The notes: generated by a model from the letters alone, not told the origin. Counted from the stretch's first letter, positions 30,817-39,541 are shown. The stretch: 39,541 nucleotides of DNA from Caryophanales bacterium UBA6865 (GCA_002449265.1 DKCV01000006.1:1-39541), one strand, 5' to 3'. Program-made: numbers and translations.

Positions 30817-31506
30817 ATGAAACTTGGAAAGAAATATGTTGCGGCCTCTAAACTCGTCGAGAAGGATCATCTCTATACGCTCGATGAAGCCGCGAAATTA
30901 CTCAAACAAACCTCGACCACGAAGTTTGATAGCACCATTGATGTGAGCTTCGCCCTCAACGTCAATCCAACGATGGCTGATCAACTTATCCGTGGCACGA
31001 TCGTTCTTCCTCATGGAAACGGCAAGAGCAAAAAGGTTCTTGCTGTTACCAACATGAAACAAGAAGAAGCCAAAGCTGCTGGCGCTGAATTCGTCGGCGG
31101 TAAAGAAATGCTCGAAAAGATCCAACGCGAAAACTGGTTCGGATTCGATGTCATCGTTGCGACCCCAGATATGATGGGTGAGCTTGGTAAGATGGGACGT
31201 CTTCTTGGTCCTAAAGGCTTAATGCCAAACCCAAAGACTGGCACTGTGAGCATGGACATTGGACAAGCCATCACCGAAATCAAGAAAGGTAAGATCGCTT
31301 ATCGTGTTGATAAAGATGGCAACCTCAATATCTCTCTTGCCCGCGTGAGCTTCTCCGACCAAGACATCGTCGATAACCTCAAAGCGATTTGCGATATGAT
31401 CGTGAAGAGCCGTCCAGCATCCGTTAAGGGTGTCTATATCAAAAATGCCGTTGTCCACACCACGATGGGCCCTGGCATGAAGATTACGTTCGAAGGCCGT
31501 AACTAA
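30817..31506 (+). CDS. rplA: Large-subunit ribosomal protein L1
   Basis: 229 residues, standard. MKLGKKYVAASKLVEKDHLY, TVVLPHGNGKSKKV-like segment, MGELGKMGRLLGPKGLMPNP and KTGTVSMDI are L1 motifs. Forms the mobile L1 stalk at the E site and usually represses rplKA translation through the leader. TGGAGGA ribosome binding site. Confidence 0.97.
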   Translation: MKLGKKYVAASKLVEKDHLYTLDEAAKLLKQTSTTKFDSTIDVSFALNVNPTMADQLIRGTIVLPHGNGKSKKVLAVTNMKQEEAKAAGAEFVGGKEMLEKIQRENWFGFDVIVATPDMMGELGKMGRLLGPKGLMPNPKTGTVSMDIGQAITEIKKGKIAYRVDKDGNLNISLARVSFSDQDIVDNLKAICDMIVKSRPASVKGVYIKNAVVHTTMGPGMKITFEGRN

Positions 31507-31525
31507 TCGCCTTCCATAAAAATTG

Positions 31526-31617
31526 GTGAATTGCTTCGTATACCTAAGATAGCAACGGGCAAGTGCCTTAATAATTCACGTTGCTGAGGTGAAATTCACA
31601 ACATAACTCGCTAGTTA
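31526..31617 (+). ncRNA. L10 leader (rplJL autoregulatory RNA)
   Basis: The 150-base gap before rplJ holds the conserved L10-leader pattern: CCTAAGATAGCAACG ... CGTTGCTGAGGT. AGCAACG (31551-31557) pairs with CGTTGCT (31579-31585), GGC/GCC extends it, and GTGAATT (31526-31532) closes the structure with AATTCAC (31593-31599). A second AATTCAC (31573-31579) is an alternative partner. A further hairpin ATAACT/AGTTAT lies at 31602-31617. In Bacillota L10(L12)4 binds this RNA and lowers rplJL expression. Confidence 0.85.
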
Positions 31618-31659
31618 TACAGAGCATCACATAGTCGATAAAGAAAGGAGGAACCTAGC

Positions 31660-32181
31660 ATGAACAAGGAAGTTCTAGCCGCGAAAAAAGCTACTGTTTC
31701 CGAAATTGAAAACAGTTTATCCAACTGCGGTTCTCTCACGATTGTCTCCTATCATGGACTTACCGTCGCTGAGATCACCGAACTCCGTCACAAACTCGCT
31801 GAAAAAGGCGCAACGCTTAGTGTTTACAAAAACACGCTCGTCGCTCGTGCCCTTAAAGATGAGCAAAAGAACGGACTCGATGAATACCTCGAAGGACCAA
31901 ATGCATTCGTTTTCTCAAAAGAGATTTCTGATGGTCCAGCAGTTCTCCGCAAATTCGCCCGTGAACACGAAGAACTCGTGATCAAAGGCGGATATGTCGA
32001 AGGTAAAGCTTATGACGGAGCCGGTATGGTTGCCATCGCTAAGATGCCAAACAAAGAAGGCTTATTGTCAATGTTCTGCCAAGTCCTAAACGCCCCAATT
32101 TCTGGGTTTGCGCGTACCATCCAAGCTCTCGCCGACAAAGGTGGAGCTACCGCAGGAGCCAACGAAGCTGCTGCTCAATAG
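31660..32181 (+). CDS. rplJ: Large-subunit ribosomal protein L10
   Basis: 173 residues. NKEVLAAKKATVSEIENSL, IVSYHGLTVAEITELRHKL and GPNAFVFSKE are L10 signatures; the C-terminal helix binds L7/L12 dimers, then an Ala-rich end. Base of the stalk. Ribosome binding site AAAGGAGGA. Confidence 0.96.
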   Translation: MNKEVLAAKKATVSEIENSLSNCGSLTIVSYHGLTVAEITELRHKLAEKGATLSVYKNTLVARALKDEQKNGLDEYLEGPNAFVFSKEISDGPAVLRKFAREHEELVIKGGYVEGKAYDGAGMVAIAKMPNKEGLLSMFCQVLNAPISGFARTIQALADKGGATAGANEAAAQ

Positions 32182-32201
32182 CCAAATAGGAGGATAAAAC
32201 C

Positions 32202-32582
32202 ATGGCTGAAAAGTTAACTACTGAACAAATCCTCGACACCCTCAAACAAATGAGCGTTGTCGAACTCAATGACCTTGTCAAAGCCGTCGAAACCGAATTC
32301 GGTGTCACCGCGGCTGTTGCAGTCGCTGCCGCTCCAGCGGAAGAAGAAGGACCAGCCAAGAAGGGCCCAAGCGAAGTCTCGCTCTTCCTCAAAGGTCTTG
32401 GAACCGCCGGCAAAGTCGCTGTCATCAAAGTTGTCCAAACCATCACTGGTCTCGGACTTATGGATGCCAAGAAACTCGTTGATGCCGCTCCAGTCGCCAT
32501 CAAAGAAAAGATTTCCCCAGCCGAAGCTGAGAGCTACAAGACTCAACTCACCGAAACTGGTGCTGAAGTCGAAATCAAATAA
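32202..32582 (+). CDS. rplL: Large-subunit ribosomal protein L7/L12
   Basis: 126 residues. N-terminal dimerisation helices (TEQILDTLKQMSVVELNDLV), Ala/Glu hinge, C-terminal factor-binding domain with KVAVIKVVQTITGLGLMDAK and VDAAPVAIKEKIS, ending EVEIK. The G-L-G-L segment contacts EF-G and EF-Tu. Ribosome binding site TAGGAGGA. Confidence 0.97.
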   Translation: MAEKLTTEQILDTLKQMSVVELNDLVKAVETEFGVTAAVAVAAAPAEEEGPAKKGPSEVSLFLKGLGTAGKVAVIKVVQTITGLGLMDAKKLVDAAPVAIKEKISPAEAESYKTQLTETGAEVEIK

Positions 32583-32606
32583 GTTTCATCTCTCATTTGA
32601 TTTTTG

Positions 32607-32643
32607 CCCCTCCCTTACTCTCATCGCAGTAGGGGAGGGGGTT
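32607..32643 (+). terminator. Strong hairpin with short T-run between rplL and ybxB-rpoB (attenuator)
   Basis: CCCCTCCCTTACT (32607-32619) and AGTAGGGGAGGGG (32628-32640) make 13 pairs with one T-G. Only G-TTT follows, so termination should be partial. This is the expected place to set a lower level of RNA polymerase subunits than of L7/L12. Confidence 0.65.
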
Positions 32644-32666
32644 TCCCGTAAATAAGAGGTTATTCT

Positions 32667-33269
32667 ATGCCCCAATATTTCTCCTCAATTGCTCCTAAGG
32701 AAGTGAAATACTATCCCTATGAAGCGGACATATTGGGCCACAAATTCACCCTTTATGGAACTAGCGGAACCTTCTCCAAAGAGCATTTGGACGATGGCAC
32801 GAAGTATTTGCTTGAAACCATCTTCCAAATGGATCTTGGAACTAGGATTCTCGACATGGGATGCGGAACAGGCCCAATCGGACTAATTCTGGCCGCATCT
32901 GACCCTTCTCGTCATGTCGTTATGGCTGATGTGAACGATAGGGCTCTCGCTCTTGCCTATGAAAACGCCAAAACGCTTGGCGTGCTCTCGCAAGTCGACA
33001 TTGTTCATAGCGATGTTTACCTCAACGTTAACTCCACCTTCTCTTCCATCATCTCTAATCCGCCGATTCGAGCTGGTAAAAAAGTCACCTATGCGATTTA
33101 TGACGGTGCGATATCTCATCTTGATAAAGATGGCTCGCTCTATATCGTCATACGCCGCCAACAAGGTGCTGAATCCGTTCGCACGCATCTACTTACTTTA
33201 TTTAAAAGAGTAGAAGTGCTTCGTCGTAAAAAGGGATTTTGGATTCTATTAGCAACCAACAAGGAGTAA
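32667..33269 (+). CDS. ybxB: YbxB/RsmC-like class I methyltransferase
   Basis: 200 residues. SAM site DMGCGTGPIGLILAA (motif I), MADVNDRALALAYENAKTL (II) and the N6/N2-type catalytic SNPPIRAGKKV. The family methylates rRNA guanine or related targets (RsmC acts on G1207 of 16S rRNA). Between rplL and rpoB as ybxB is in Bacillus. Weak ribosome binding site AAGAGG. Confidence 0.9.
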   Translation: MPQYFSSIAPKEVKYYPYEADILGHKFTLYGTSGTFSKEHLDDGTKYLLETIFQMDLGTRILDMGCGTGPIGLILAASDPSRHVVMADVNDRALALAYENAKTLGVLSQVDIVHSDVYLNVNSTFSSIISNPPIRAGKKVTYAIYDGAISHLDKDGSLYIVIRRQQGAESVRTHLLTLFKRVEVLRRKKGFWILLATNKE

Positions 33270-33272
33270 ATA

Positions 33273-36200
33273 ATGACCAAAGATAATAAAATGGCCGATG
33301 GCTTTGAAAACTATGCGCGTCTAGGAAATGACCGCATCAATTTCTCCAAAATCAGTGGATCGCTTCCTCTCCCTTACCTCGTCGAGATTCAAACCGAATC
33401 ATTTAAATGGTTCCTTGAAAAAGGGCTCGACGAAGTCATGAAGGAAGTTTTCCCGATTTATAATTACGCTGGAAATGTTTCCATCGATTACGTTTCTAGC
33501 CATTTTGAGAAACCAGAATATGGTCCTCTCGATTGCAAAGAGGGCGACCTCACTTATTCAAGCAAGCTTAAGGTTTCCCTTCGCTTAAACGATCACACGA
33601 CTGGTGAAATCAAAGAAGACAACGAAGTTTTCATGGGCGATGTTCCTATGATGACGGACAATGGCACCTTTGTCGTGAACGGCGCGGAACGTGTTATCGT
33701 TAGCCAGATCGTTCGCTCTCCTGGCGCTTATTTCCAGGATACGGTCGATCCTTCCCAAACCCATTTCTATAATGGCGAAATCATTCCTACACGTGGCACT
33801 TGGCTTCAATTTGAAAGCGATGCGAAAGGCATTATGTGGGTCCGTATCGACCGTCAACGCAAAATGCCAGCGACGATCCTTTTCAAAGCGTTAGGATTCG
33901 ATAGCGAGAAAAAGATCACGGAGCTTTTTGGCGATAGCGATGCGATGAAGCTTACTCTTGCTAAAGACAGCGCGATTAAGACCGAAAATGACGCTCTTAT
34001 CGATATTTTCCGTAAATTAAAACCAGGTGAACCAATCACGCAAAACGGCGTTATTGAATTCTTGGTCCAAAAATTCTTCGATGAAAAACGCTACGACCTT
34101 GGTAGAGCAGGACGCTTTAAGTATGCCCAAAAACTCGGCATCTATAATCGTCTTCCTGGCCGTGTCTTAGCGGAAAATCTCGTTGACGCCAATGGCGAAA
34201 TCCTTTCCAATGAAGAAACAGGCGAAGCTTTCGTCACCGGCTATAAACTTACCAAGAGCGACGTCGCTTATCTTCGCGATAAAGAAGTATTCGAAAACGG
34301 CGCGATGGAAAAGAAGCTCACCGCGAATAGCGCAATCGATACTAATACTAACGTCAACGTCGTCAAAGTTTACGCTTTCGATAAACCAACCGAAAAGGTC
34401 GTTTCGATCATCGGCAACGATTTAAATTGTATCCTTCCTCGCGTAACCATTAGCGATATGGTCGCTTGCTTCTCTTATTTCTGCAATATCCAAGACGGAA
34501 TCGGAGAAACTGACGATATCGATCACCTTGGTAACCGCCGTGTGCGTTGTGTAGGAGAACTTCTTCAAACGCAGTTCCGCATGGGCTTATCCAAGATGGC
34601 TAAAACCGTTCAACAGAAGATGTCCATCAGTGATTTGTCTAGCGCAAAGCCACAATCACTTGTCAATATCCGTCCACTTACGAGCTCGATCCGCGAATTC
34701 TTTGCTTCTAGCCAATTATCGCAATTCATGGATCAAACCAACCCTCTTGCCGAATTAACCAATAAGCGCCGTATTTCCGCGCTTGGTCCTGGCGGATTAG
34801 CGAGAAAACGCGTCTCTATGGAAGTTCGTGACGTCCATTACACTCACTATGGCCGTATTTGCCCAATTGAAACTCCAGAAGGACAAAACATCGGTTTAAT
34901 CAATAACCTTTGTACTTATGCCCGTATCAATAATTACGGTTTCATCCAAACTCCTTATCGAATCGTTATCCACGAAAATGGCCACGATTACGTTTCCGAC
35001 AAAGCGGAATATTTAAGCGCGGATGATGAAAGAGGGCAGTTCATCGCAGAAGCCAACATCAAACTTGGCGCTCCAGTTGAAATCACTGTCGATGGCGAAA
35101 AGATGCTCGTCAAAGAAATTCTAGAAGACGAAGTCGTTTGCCGTCACGATGACGATAATACCCGTGTTCATAAGTCACGTATTTCTTACGTTGACGTCTC
35201 TCCAAAACAAGTCGTTTCGATTGCGACCGCTTGTATTCCATTCCTTGAGAACGATGACTCTCACCGAGCTCTAATGGGTGCGAACATGCAGCGTCAAGCC
35301 CTTCCTCTTCTTCGTCCATCCCTTGCTAATGTCGGCACTGGCATGGAAGGAGTCATCGCTCGCGATAGTGGCTTAGCGGTTGTTGCGACGAGTGACGGAG
35401 TTGTTACCTACACCGATAGCGCCACTATCGAAGTGAAAGAAGGCAAGAACAAACACGTCTATAAACTTCAAAAATTCGACCGCAGTAACCAAGGCACTTG
35501 CATCAATCAAAATCCAATCGTCAAAGTTGGCGATGAAATTAAGAAAGGGCAAGTCATCGCGGATGGTCCAGCCATGAAGAATGGCGAACTCGCCCTTGGA
35601 CAAAACGTGCTTATCGCCTATATGACTTGGCACGGATATAACTACGAAGACGCGGTTATTTTAAGCGAGAGAATGGTGAAAGATGACACTTACACCTCCA
35701 TCCATATCGAATCTCACGATATCGAATGCCGCGAAACCAAACTCGGTAACGAAGAGATTACCCGTGATATTCCTAACGTCAGCGACGAAGCGAAGACTTA
35801 TCTTGACGAAAGAGGGATCATCATTCCTGGTGCCGAAGTTAAGGAGGGGGATATCCTTGTTGGCAAAACCACGCCAAAAGGACAAACCGAACCAACTCCG
35901 GAAGAAAAACTTCTTATGGCGATTTTCGCCGAGAAGACAAAAGACGGCAAAGATTCCTCTTTGCGCGTCCCACATGGCGGTGCTGGCATCGTTTTAGGTG
36001 TCCGCACCTATAGCCGCAAGAACAAAGATCCTCTTGCCCCAGGCGTCATTGAAAAGGTCCGCGTCTATATCGTTCAAAAGAGGAAGATTTCCGAAGGCGA
36101 TAAGATGTCTGGACGTCATGGTAATAAAGGTGTTATTTCACGTATTTTACCAGTTGAAGATATGCCATATCTTCCTGATGGAACCCCAGTTGATATTATG

Positions 36201-36941
36201 CTTAATCCTCAAGGCGTTCCTAGCCGTATGAATATTGGTCAAGTCCTTGAAGTTCATTTAGGTATGGCTTTAAAGAAACTTGGTGGTGTAAAAATTGCAA
36301 CTCCAGTTTTTGATGGTATTTCTAATGAAGAAATTATGAATATCATGAAAGAAGCAAAATGTCCAAGTGATGGTAAGTATACATTATATGATGGACGTAC
36401 TGGTGAAAAATTCGATGATCGTATAAATGTTGGTGTTATGTATATGATTAAACTTGTCCACATGGTCGATGATAAATTACACGCTAGAGCTACTGGTCCA
36501 TATTCAATGGTCACTCAACAACCTTTAGGTGGTAAAGCTCAAAATGGTGGTCAAAGATTTGGTGAAATGGAAGTTTGGGCACTTGAAGCCTATGGTGCTG
36601 CTTATACTTTACAAGAAATGTTGACAATTAAATCCGATGATCGTGTAGGTAGACGTAGAACTTATGAAGCTATTATCAATAATAAACCATTATCAAAACC
36701 TTCTATTCCAGAAGCTTTCAAAGTTTTAACAAAAGAACTTATGGCTTTATCTATGGATGTCGAACTTCGTGATAAAGAAGGAAAAATTATTGATATGGAT
36801 GTTTTAGCAAGACAAACACAAAAAGAAGAACAAAAATCTATGAGAAATATTCGTAATCTTGGTGAAGAACATAACCATAACGATGAATCTAGCGATGATA
36901 CTATAGATGATGAAAGTGTTGTCGATGAAATGCTTAACTAA
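33273..36941 (+). CDS. rpoB: RNA polymerase beta subunit (mosaic composition)
   Basis: 1222 residues, complete. DHTTGEIKEDNEVFMGDVPM, the rifampicin pocket (SSQLSQFMDQTNPLAELTNK, then RRISALGPGGL), GRICPIETPEGQNIGLI, GYNYEDAVILSE and KMSGRHGNKGVISRI are all intact. The residue equivalent to E. coli His526 is Asn497 here. Codon use changes sharply between about 36,100 and 36,250 (codons 943-993): before it GCC, CTC, AGC and CGC are common, after it TTA, AGA, AGT and GGT dominate. The protein is continuous across the change. Ribosome binding site AAGGAGTAA. Confidence 0.97.
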   Translation: MTKDNKMADGFENYARLGNDRINFSKISGSLPLPYLVEIQTESFKWFLEKGLDEVMKEVFPIYNYAGNVSIDYVSSHFEKPEYGPLDCKEGDLTYSSKLKVSLRLNDHTTGEIKEDNEVFMGDVPMMTDNGTFVVNGAERVIVSQIVRSPGAYFQDTVDPSQTHFYNGEIIPTRGTWLQFESDAKGIMWVRIDRQRKMPATILFKALGFDSEKKITELFGDSDAMKLTLAKDSAIKTENDALIDIFRKLKPGEPITQNGVIEFLVQKFFDEKRYDLGRAGRFKYAQKLGIYNRLPGRVLAENLVDANGEILSNEETGEAFVTGYKLTKSDVAYLRDKEVFENGAMEKKLTANSAIDTNTNVNVVKVYAFDKPTEKVVSIIGNDLNCILPRVTISDMVACFSYFCNIQDGIGETDDIDHLGNRRVRCVGELLQTQFRMGLSKMAKTVQQKMSISDLSSAKPQSLVNIRPLTSSIREFFASSQLSQFMDQTNPLAELTNKRRISALGPGGLARKRVSMEVRDVHYTHYGRICPIETPEGQNIGLINNLCTYARINNYGFIQTPYRIVIHENGHDYVSDKAEYLSADDERGQFIAEANIKLGAPVEITVDGEKMLVKEILEDEVVCRHDDDNTRVHKSRISYVDVSPKQVVSIATACIPFLENDDSHRALMGANMQRQALPLLRPSLANVGTGMEGVIARDSGLAVVATSDGVVTYTDSATIEVKEGKNKHVYKLQKFDRSNQGTCINQNPIVKVGDEIKKGQVIADGPAMKNGELALGQNVLIAYMTWHGYNYEDAVILSERMVKDDTYTSIHIESHDIECRETKLGNEEITRDIPNVSDEAKTYLDERGIIIPGAEVKEGDILVGKTTPKGQTEPTPEEKLLMAIFAEKTKDGKDSSLRVPHGGAGIVLGVRTYSRKNKDPLAPGVIEKVRVYIVQKRKISEGDKMSGRHGNKGVISRILPVEDMPYLPDGTPVDIMLNPQGVPSRMNIGQVLEVHLGMALKKLGGVKIATPVFDGISNEEIMNIMKEAKCPSDGKYTLYDGRTGEKFDDRINVGVMYMIKLVHMVDDKLHARATGPYSMVTQQPLGGKAQNGGQRFGEMEVWALEAYGAAYTLQEMLTIKSDDRVGRRRTYEAIINNKPLSKPSIPEAFKVLTKELMALSMDVELRDKEGKIIDMDVLARQTQKEEQKSMRNIRNLGEEHNHNDESSDDTIDDESVVDEMLN

Positions 36942-36958
36942 TATAGGAGGTATAAACT

Positions 36959-39541
36959 ATGTTTGATGTTAATGATTTAAGTAGTATTAAGGTAGGTCTT
37001 GCCTCCCCTGAGAAAATAAGAGAGTGGTCTCATGGCGAAGTTACTAAACCAGAGACTATTAATTACCGTTCACAAAAACCTGAAATGGACGGATTATTTT
37101 GTGAGAGAATTTTTGGTCCTAGCAAGGATTATGAATGCCATTGTGGTAAATATAAGAAAATTAGATATGCTGGCGTAGTTTGTGAAAAGTGCGGTGTTGA
37201 AGTTATTTCTAAAGAAGTAAGAAGAGAAAGAATGGGCCACATTGAACTTGCTACACCATGTTCACACATTTGGTATTTAAAAGGTATTCCTTCAAGAATG
37301 GGTTTAGTTTTAGATGTTTCTCCTAAAAATCTTGAAGAAGTTATTTATTTTAGTGCTCACATTTGCTTAAATCCTGGTACTAGTAAAATTTTAAAATATA
37401 AAGAATTTATTGATGATGCTATTGGTAAACAATTATTTAATAGTGTTATTAAAGAAATTGCACAAACTTTAGAAGATGGAACATATGATAAAGAAGCTGC
37501 AAATAGTTTAATTGAAAGACTTGAAAATCCTCATGAAGGTTTTGATTTCTTTGGATGTGCTAGATTTATTACTAAGCATACAGGCGCTGAATTTGGTGAA
37601 GGTGCTGAAGCTATTAAAAGGCTTTTAAAAGAGGTTGATTTAGAAAAAGAATTTGACACGGTATCTCATGAAATTAAGGGCGCTCAAGGTCAAAAATTAA
37701 CAAAATTAACAAAACGTTTGGAAGTTCTTGACGCATTTATTAAATCAAAAAATAAACCTGAATGGATGATTCTTGATGCACTTCCTGTAATACCTCCAGA
37801 TCTTAGACCAATGCTTCAACTTGATGGTGGACGTTTTGCTACATCTGATTTAAACGATTTGTATAGACGTATTATTACTCGTAATAATCGTTTGAAAAAA
37901 CTTATCGATATGAATGCACCTTATGTCATTTTGATGAATGAAAAGAGAATGCTCCAAGAAGCAGTTGATGCTTTAATTGATAATGGTAGAAGAAATGGAA
38001 AACCTGTCGTTGGGCCTAATAATCGTCCATTAAAATCATTAAGTGGTGCTTTAAAAGGGAAACAAGGTAGATTTAGACAAAATTTATTAGGTAAACGTGT
38101 TGACTATTCAGGACGTAGTGTTATCGCTGTTGGTCCAAGTTTAAAGATGTATCAATGTGGATTACCTCGTGAAATGGCTATTAACTTACTTAGACCATTC
38201 ATTGCTAGTGTGTTAATTCGTGATGGAATTTGCACTTTACATAAACAAGCAGATCGTAAAATCGATGCTCGTGATGAGGATGTTTTAGATGTTGTTGAAG
38301 AGATAATTTCTCAACACCCTGTTTTATTAAATCGTGCTCCAACTTTACATAGATTAGGTATTCAAGCCTTCCAACCAATTTTAGTTGAAGGACGTGCCAT
38401 TAGATTACATCCATTAGTTTGTACTGGTTTCAATGCTGACTTTGATGGTGACCAAATGGCTGTACACCTTCCATTAGGTAAAGCAGCTCAAGAAGAAGCT
38501 CTAGATTTAATGCTTGCTAGTAATAATATTTTAGCTCCTAAAGATGGTAAGCCAATCGTTACACCATCACAAGATATGCTCATTGGTAATTATTATTTAA
38601 CTCTTGAAGCTACTAAAGATGACTTTGAAAAGAAAGCTCATAAATTTGAAATTGCTGGTGATTTAGAAGAAGCTAATCGTTATAGAGAATTTGCTAAATT
38701 AGAAGGTAAAGTATTTAAAGATGTTAATGAATGTATTAAAGCTTATGAAGTTCATGCTATTCATTTACATACAAGAATCGCTCTTCCTGGTAAGTCGTTG
38801 AGAAAAGATGGTTTTAGTAAGGAAATGAATGATGGTTATCTTATTACTACTGTTGGTAAAGTAATCTTCAATTTAATATTCCCTAGTGATTTCCCATATT
38901 TAAATGAACCAGGGTTAACTAACTTAAAAGGTGATGAAGAAAAGTTCTTTGTTAAAAAAGGAACAAACATCCCTGAATATATTGCTTCTTTACCAGTTGT
39001 TCAACCTATTAAAAAGAAAGATATTACAAATATTATTGATGAAGTATTCCATCGTTATGGAACTAGTAAAACTAGTGCTATTCTTGATAAACTTAAGGAT
39101 CAAGGTTTTAAGTATTCTACAGTTAGTGGTTTAACAATTGCTATTTCTGATATTAGTGTTGTTAGTGATAAAAAAGAAAAAATTAAATTAGGAGATGAAA
39201 AGGTTCAAAAAATCGAGGAACTTTATGAAAGAGGCTTCTTAACTGATAATGAACGTCATAAACAAGTTTGTGATGTTTGGACTAAAATTAATGAAATTAT
39301 CGGCGATGAAGTTAGTGATCAACTTAAGTCTGATTCTCGCAATCCTTTATTTATAATGAGTGATTCTGGTGCTCGTGGTAGTAAGAGTAACTTTACTCAA
39401 TTAATGGGTATGAGAGGTCTTATGGGTTCAACTAGTGGCGAAACTATTGAGTTACCTGTTAAGTCTTGCTTCCGTGAAGGTCTTAACGTTGCTGAATTCT
39501 TTACTGGTACCCATGGTGCTCGTAAAGGTGGTGCAGATACT
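36959..39541 (+). CDS. rpoC: RNA polymerase beta-prime subunit (3' end cut by the window)
   Basis: 861 codons open to the right edge; about 300 or more residues are missing. N-terminal zinc ribbon (CHCGKYKKIRYAGVVCEKCG), RNRL-type coiled coil (YRRIITRNNRLKKLIDMNAP, sigma binding), catalytic NADFDGDQMAVHLPL, LNRAPTLHRLG and the bridge/trigger region (ARGSKSNFTQLMGMRGLM, HGARKGGADT). The whole visible part is in the AT-rich codon style that begins within rpoB. Start ATG at 36959 with ATAGGAGG upstream. Confidence 0.97.
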   Translation, partial: MFDVNDLSSIKVGLASPEKIREWSHGEVTKPETINYRSQKPEMDGLFCERIFGPSKDYECHCGKYKKIRYAGVVCEKCGVEVISKEVRRERMGHIELATPCSHIWYLKGIPSRMGLVLDVSPKNLEEVIYFSAHICLNPGTSKILKYKEFIDDAIGKQLFNSVIKEIAQTLEDGTYDKEAANSLIERLENPHEGFDFFGCARFITKHTGAEFGEGAEAIKRLLKEVDLEKEFDTVSHEIKGAQGQKLTKLTKRLEVLDAFIKSKNKPEWMILDALPVIPPDLRPMLQLDGGRFATSDLNDLYRRIITRNNRLKKLIDMNAPYVILMNEKRMLQEAVDALIDNGRRNGKPVVGPNNRPLKSLSGALKGKQGRFRQNLLGKRVDYSGRSVIAVGPSLKMYQCGLPREMAINLLRPFIASVLIRDGICTLHKQADRKIDARDEDVLDVVEEIISQHPVLLNRAPTLHRLGIQAFQPILVEGRAIRLHPLVCTGFNADFDGDQMAVHLPLGKAAQEEALDLMLASNNILAPKDGKPIVTPSQDMLIGNYYLTLEATKDDFEKKAHKFEIAGDLEEANRYREFAKLEGKVFKDVNECIKAYEVHAIHLHTRIALPGKSLRKDGFSKEMNDGYLITTVGKVIFNLIFPSDFPYLNEPGLTNLKGDEEKFFVKKGTNIPEYIASLPVVQPIKKKDITNIIDEVFHRYGTSKTSAILDKLKDQGFKYSTVSGLTIAISDISVVSDKKEKIKLGDEKVQKIEELYERGFLTDNERHKQVCDVWTKINEIIGDEVSDQLKSDSRNPLFIMSDSGARGSKSNFTQLMGMRGLMGSTSGETIELPVKSCFREGLNVAEFFTGTHGARKGGADT

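Noticed and set aside
1..39541. CRISPR arrays, rRNA and tRNA genes
   Set aside because: No regularly spaced direct repeats and no cloverleaf or rRNA signatures were seen on reading either strand; gaps at 25112-25274 and 26640-26770 were inspected for tRNA without success.

Overview
The window comes from a low-to-moderate GC member of the Bacillota, most likely the Bacilli/Mollicutes-related branch. The evidence is the Bacillus-like gene order (cysS-rlmB-sigH-like-rpmG-secE-nusG ... rplK-rplA-rplJ-rplL-ybxB-rpoB-rpoC), the zinc-type S14, the absence of rpmD (L30), strong AGGAGG ribosome binding sites, and a mollicute-like Asn in the rifampicin pocket of RpoB. TGA is used as a stop (adk, the DUF3137 gene and the first HAD gene end with it), so this is genetic code 11, not the Mycoplasma code.

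Region 1 (1-4040) is accessory. A secreted-protein gene leaves the left edge on the minus strand. Then come an XRE repressor/ImmA-type metallopeptidase pair and a tightly overlapping three-gene unit: DUF4417 protein, a small basic protein that looks like a nuclease toxin domain, and a protein with two CPCC zinc ribbons. I read this as a remnant or cargo of a prophage or integrative element. It is the best candidate here for a little-described system (a toxin with a zinc-ribbon partner).

Region 2 (4041-19552) is one long S10-spc-alpha superoperon: promoter, structured leader, then S10 L3 L4 L23 L2 S19 L22 S3 L16 L29 S17 L14 L24 L5 S14 S8 L6 L18 S5 L15 SecY Adk Map IF-1 L36 S13 S11 RpoA L17, closed by a terminator. 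Many of its proteins carry low-complexity tails: Ala/Lys/Pro/Glu tails at the N-termini of L22, L23 and L5, acidic tails at the C-termini of L16 and S17, and an RG-rich N-tail on S5.

Region 3 (19553-26640) holds LemA, a DUF3137 membrane protein, a HEPN-like protein, a cyclophilin, two HAD phosphatases, CysS, RlmB and a divergent SigH-like factor. Region 4 (26771-36941) is L33-SecE-NusG, then an inserted ArsR/P-type ATPase metal-efflux operon with two clear operators, then L11-L1, the L10 leader, L10-L12, YbxB and RpoB. RpoC (36959 onward) runs off the right edge.

The most striking feature is inside rpoB. Around 36,100-36,250 the base composition and codon use change abruptly, from GCC/CTC/AGC-style codons to an AT-rich style with TTA, AGA, AGT and GGT. 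The new style continues through the end of rpoB and all of rpoC while the reading frame stays intact. This is either a chimeric assembly joined in a universally conserved rpoB segment or a real recombination event between two related lineages.
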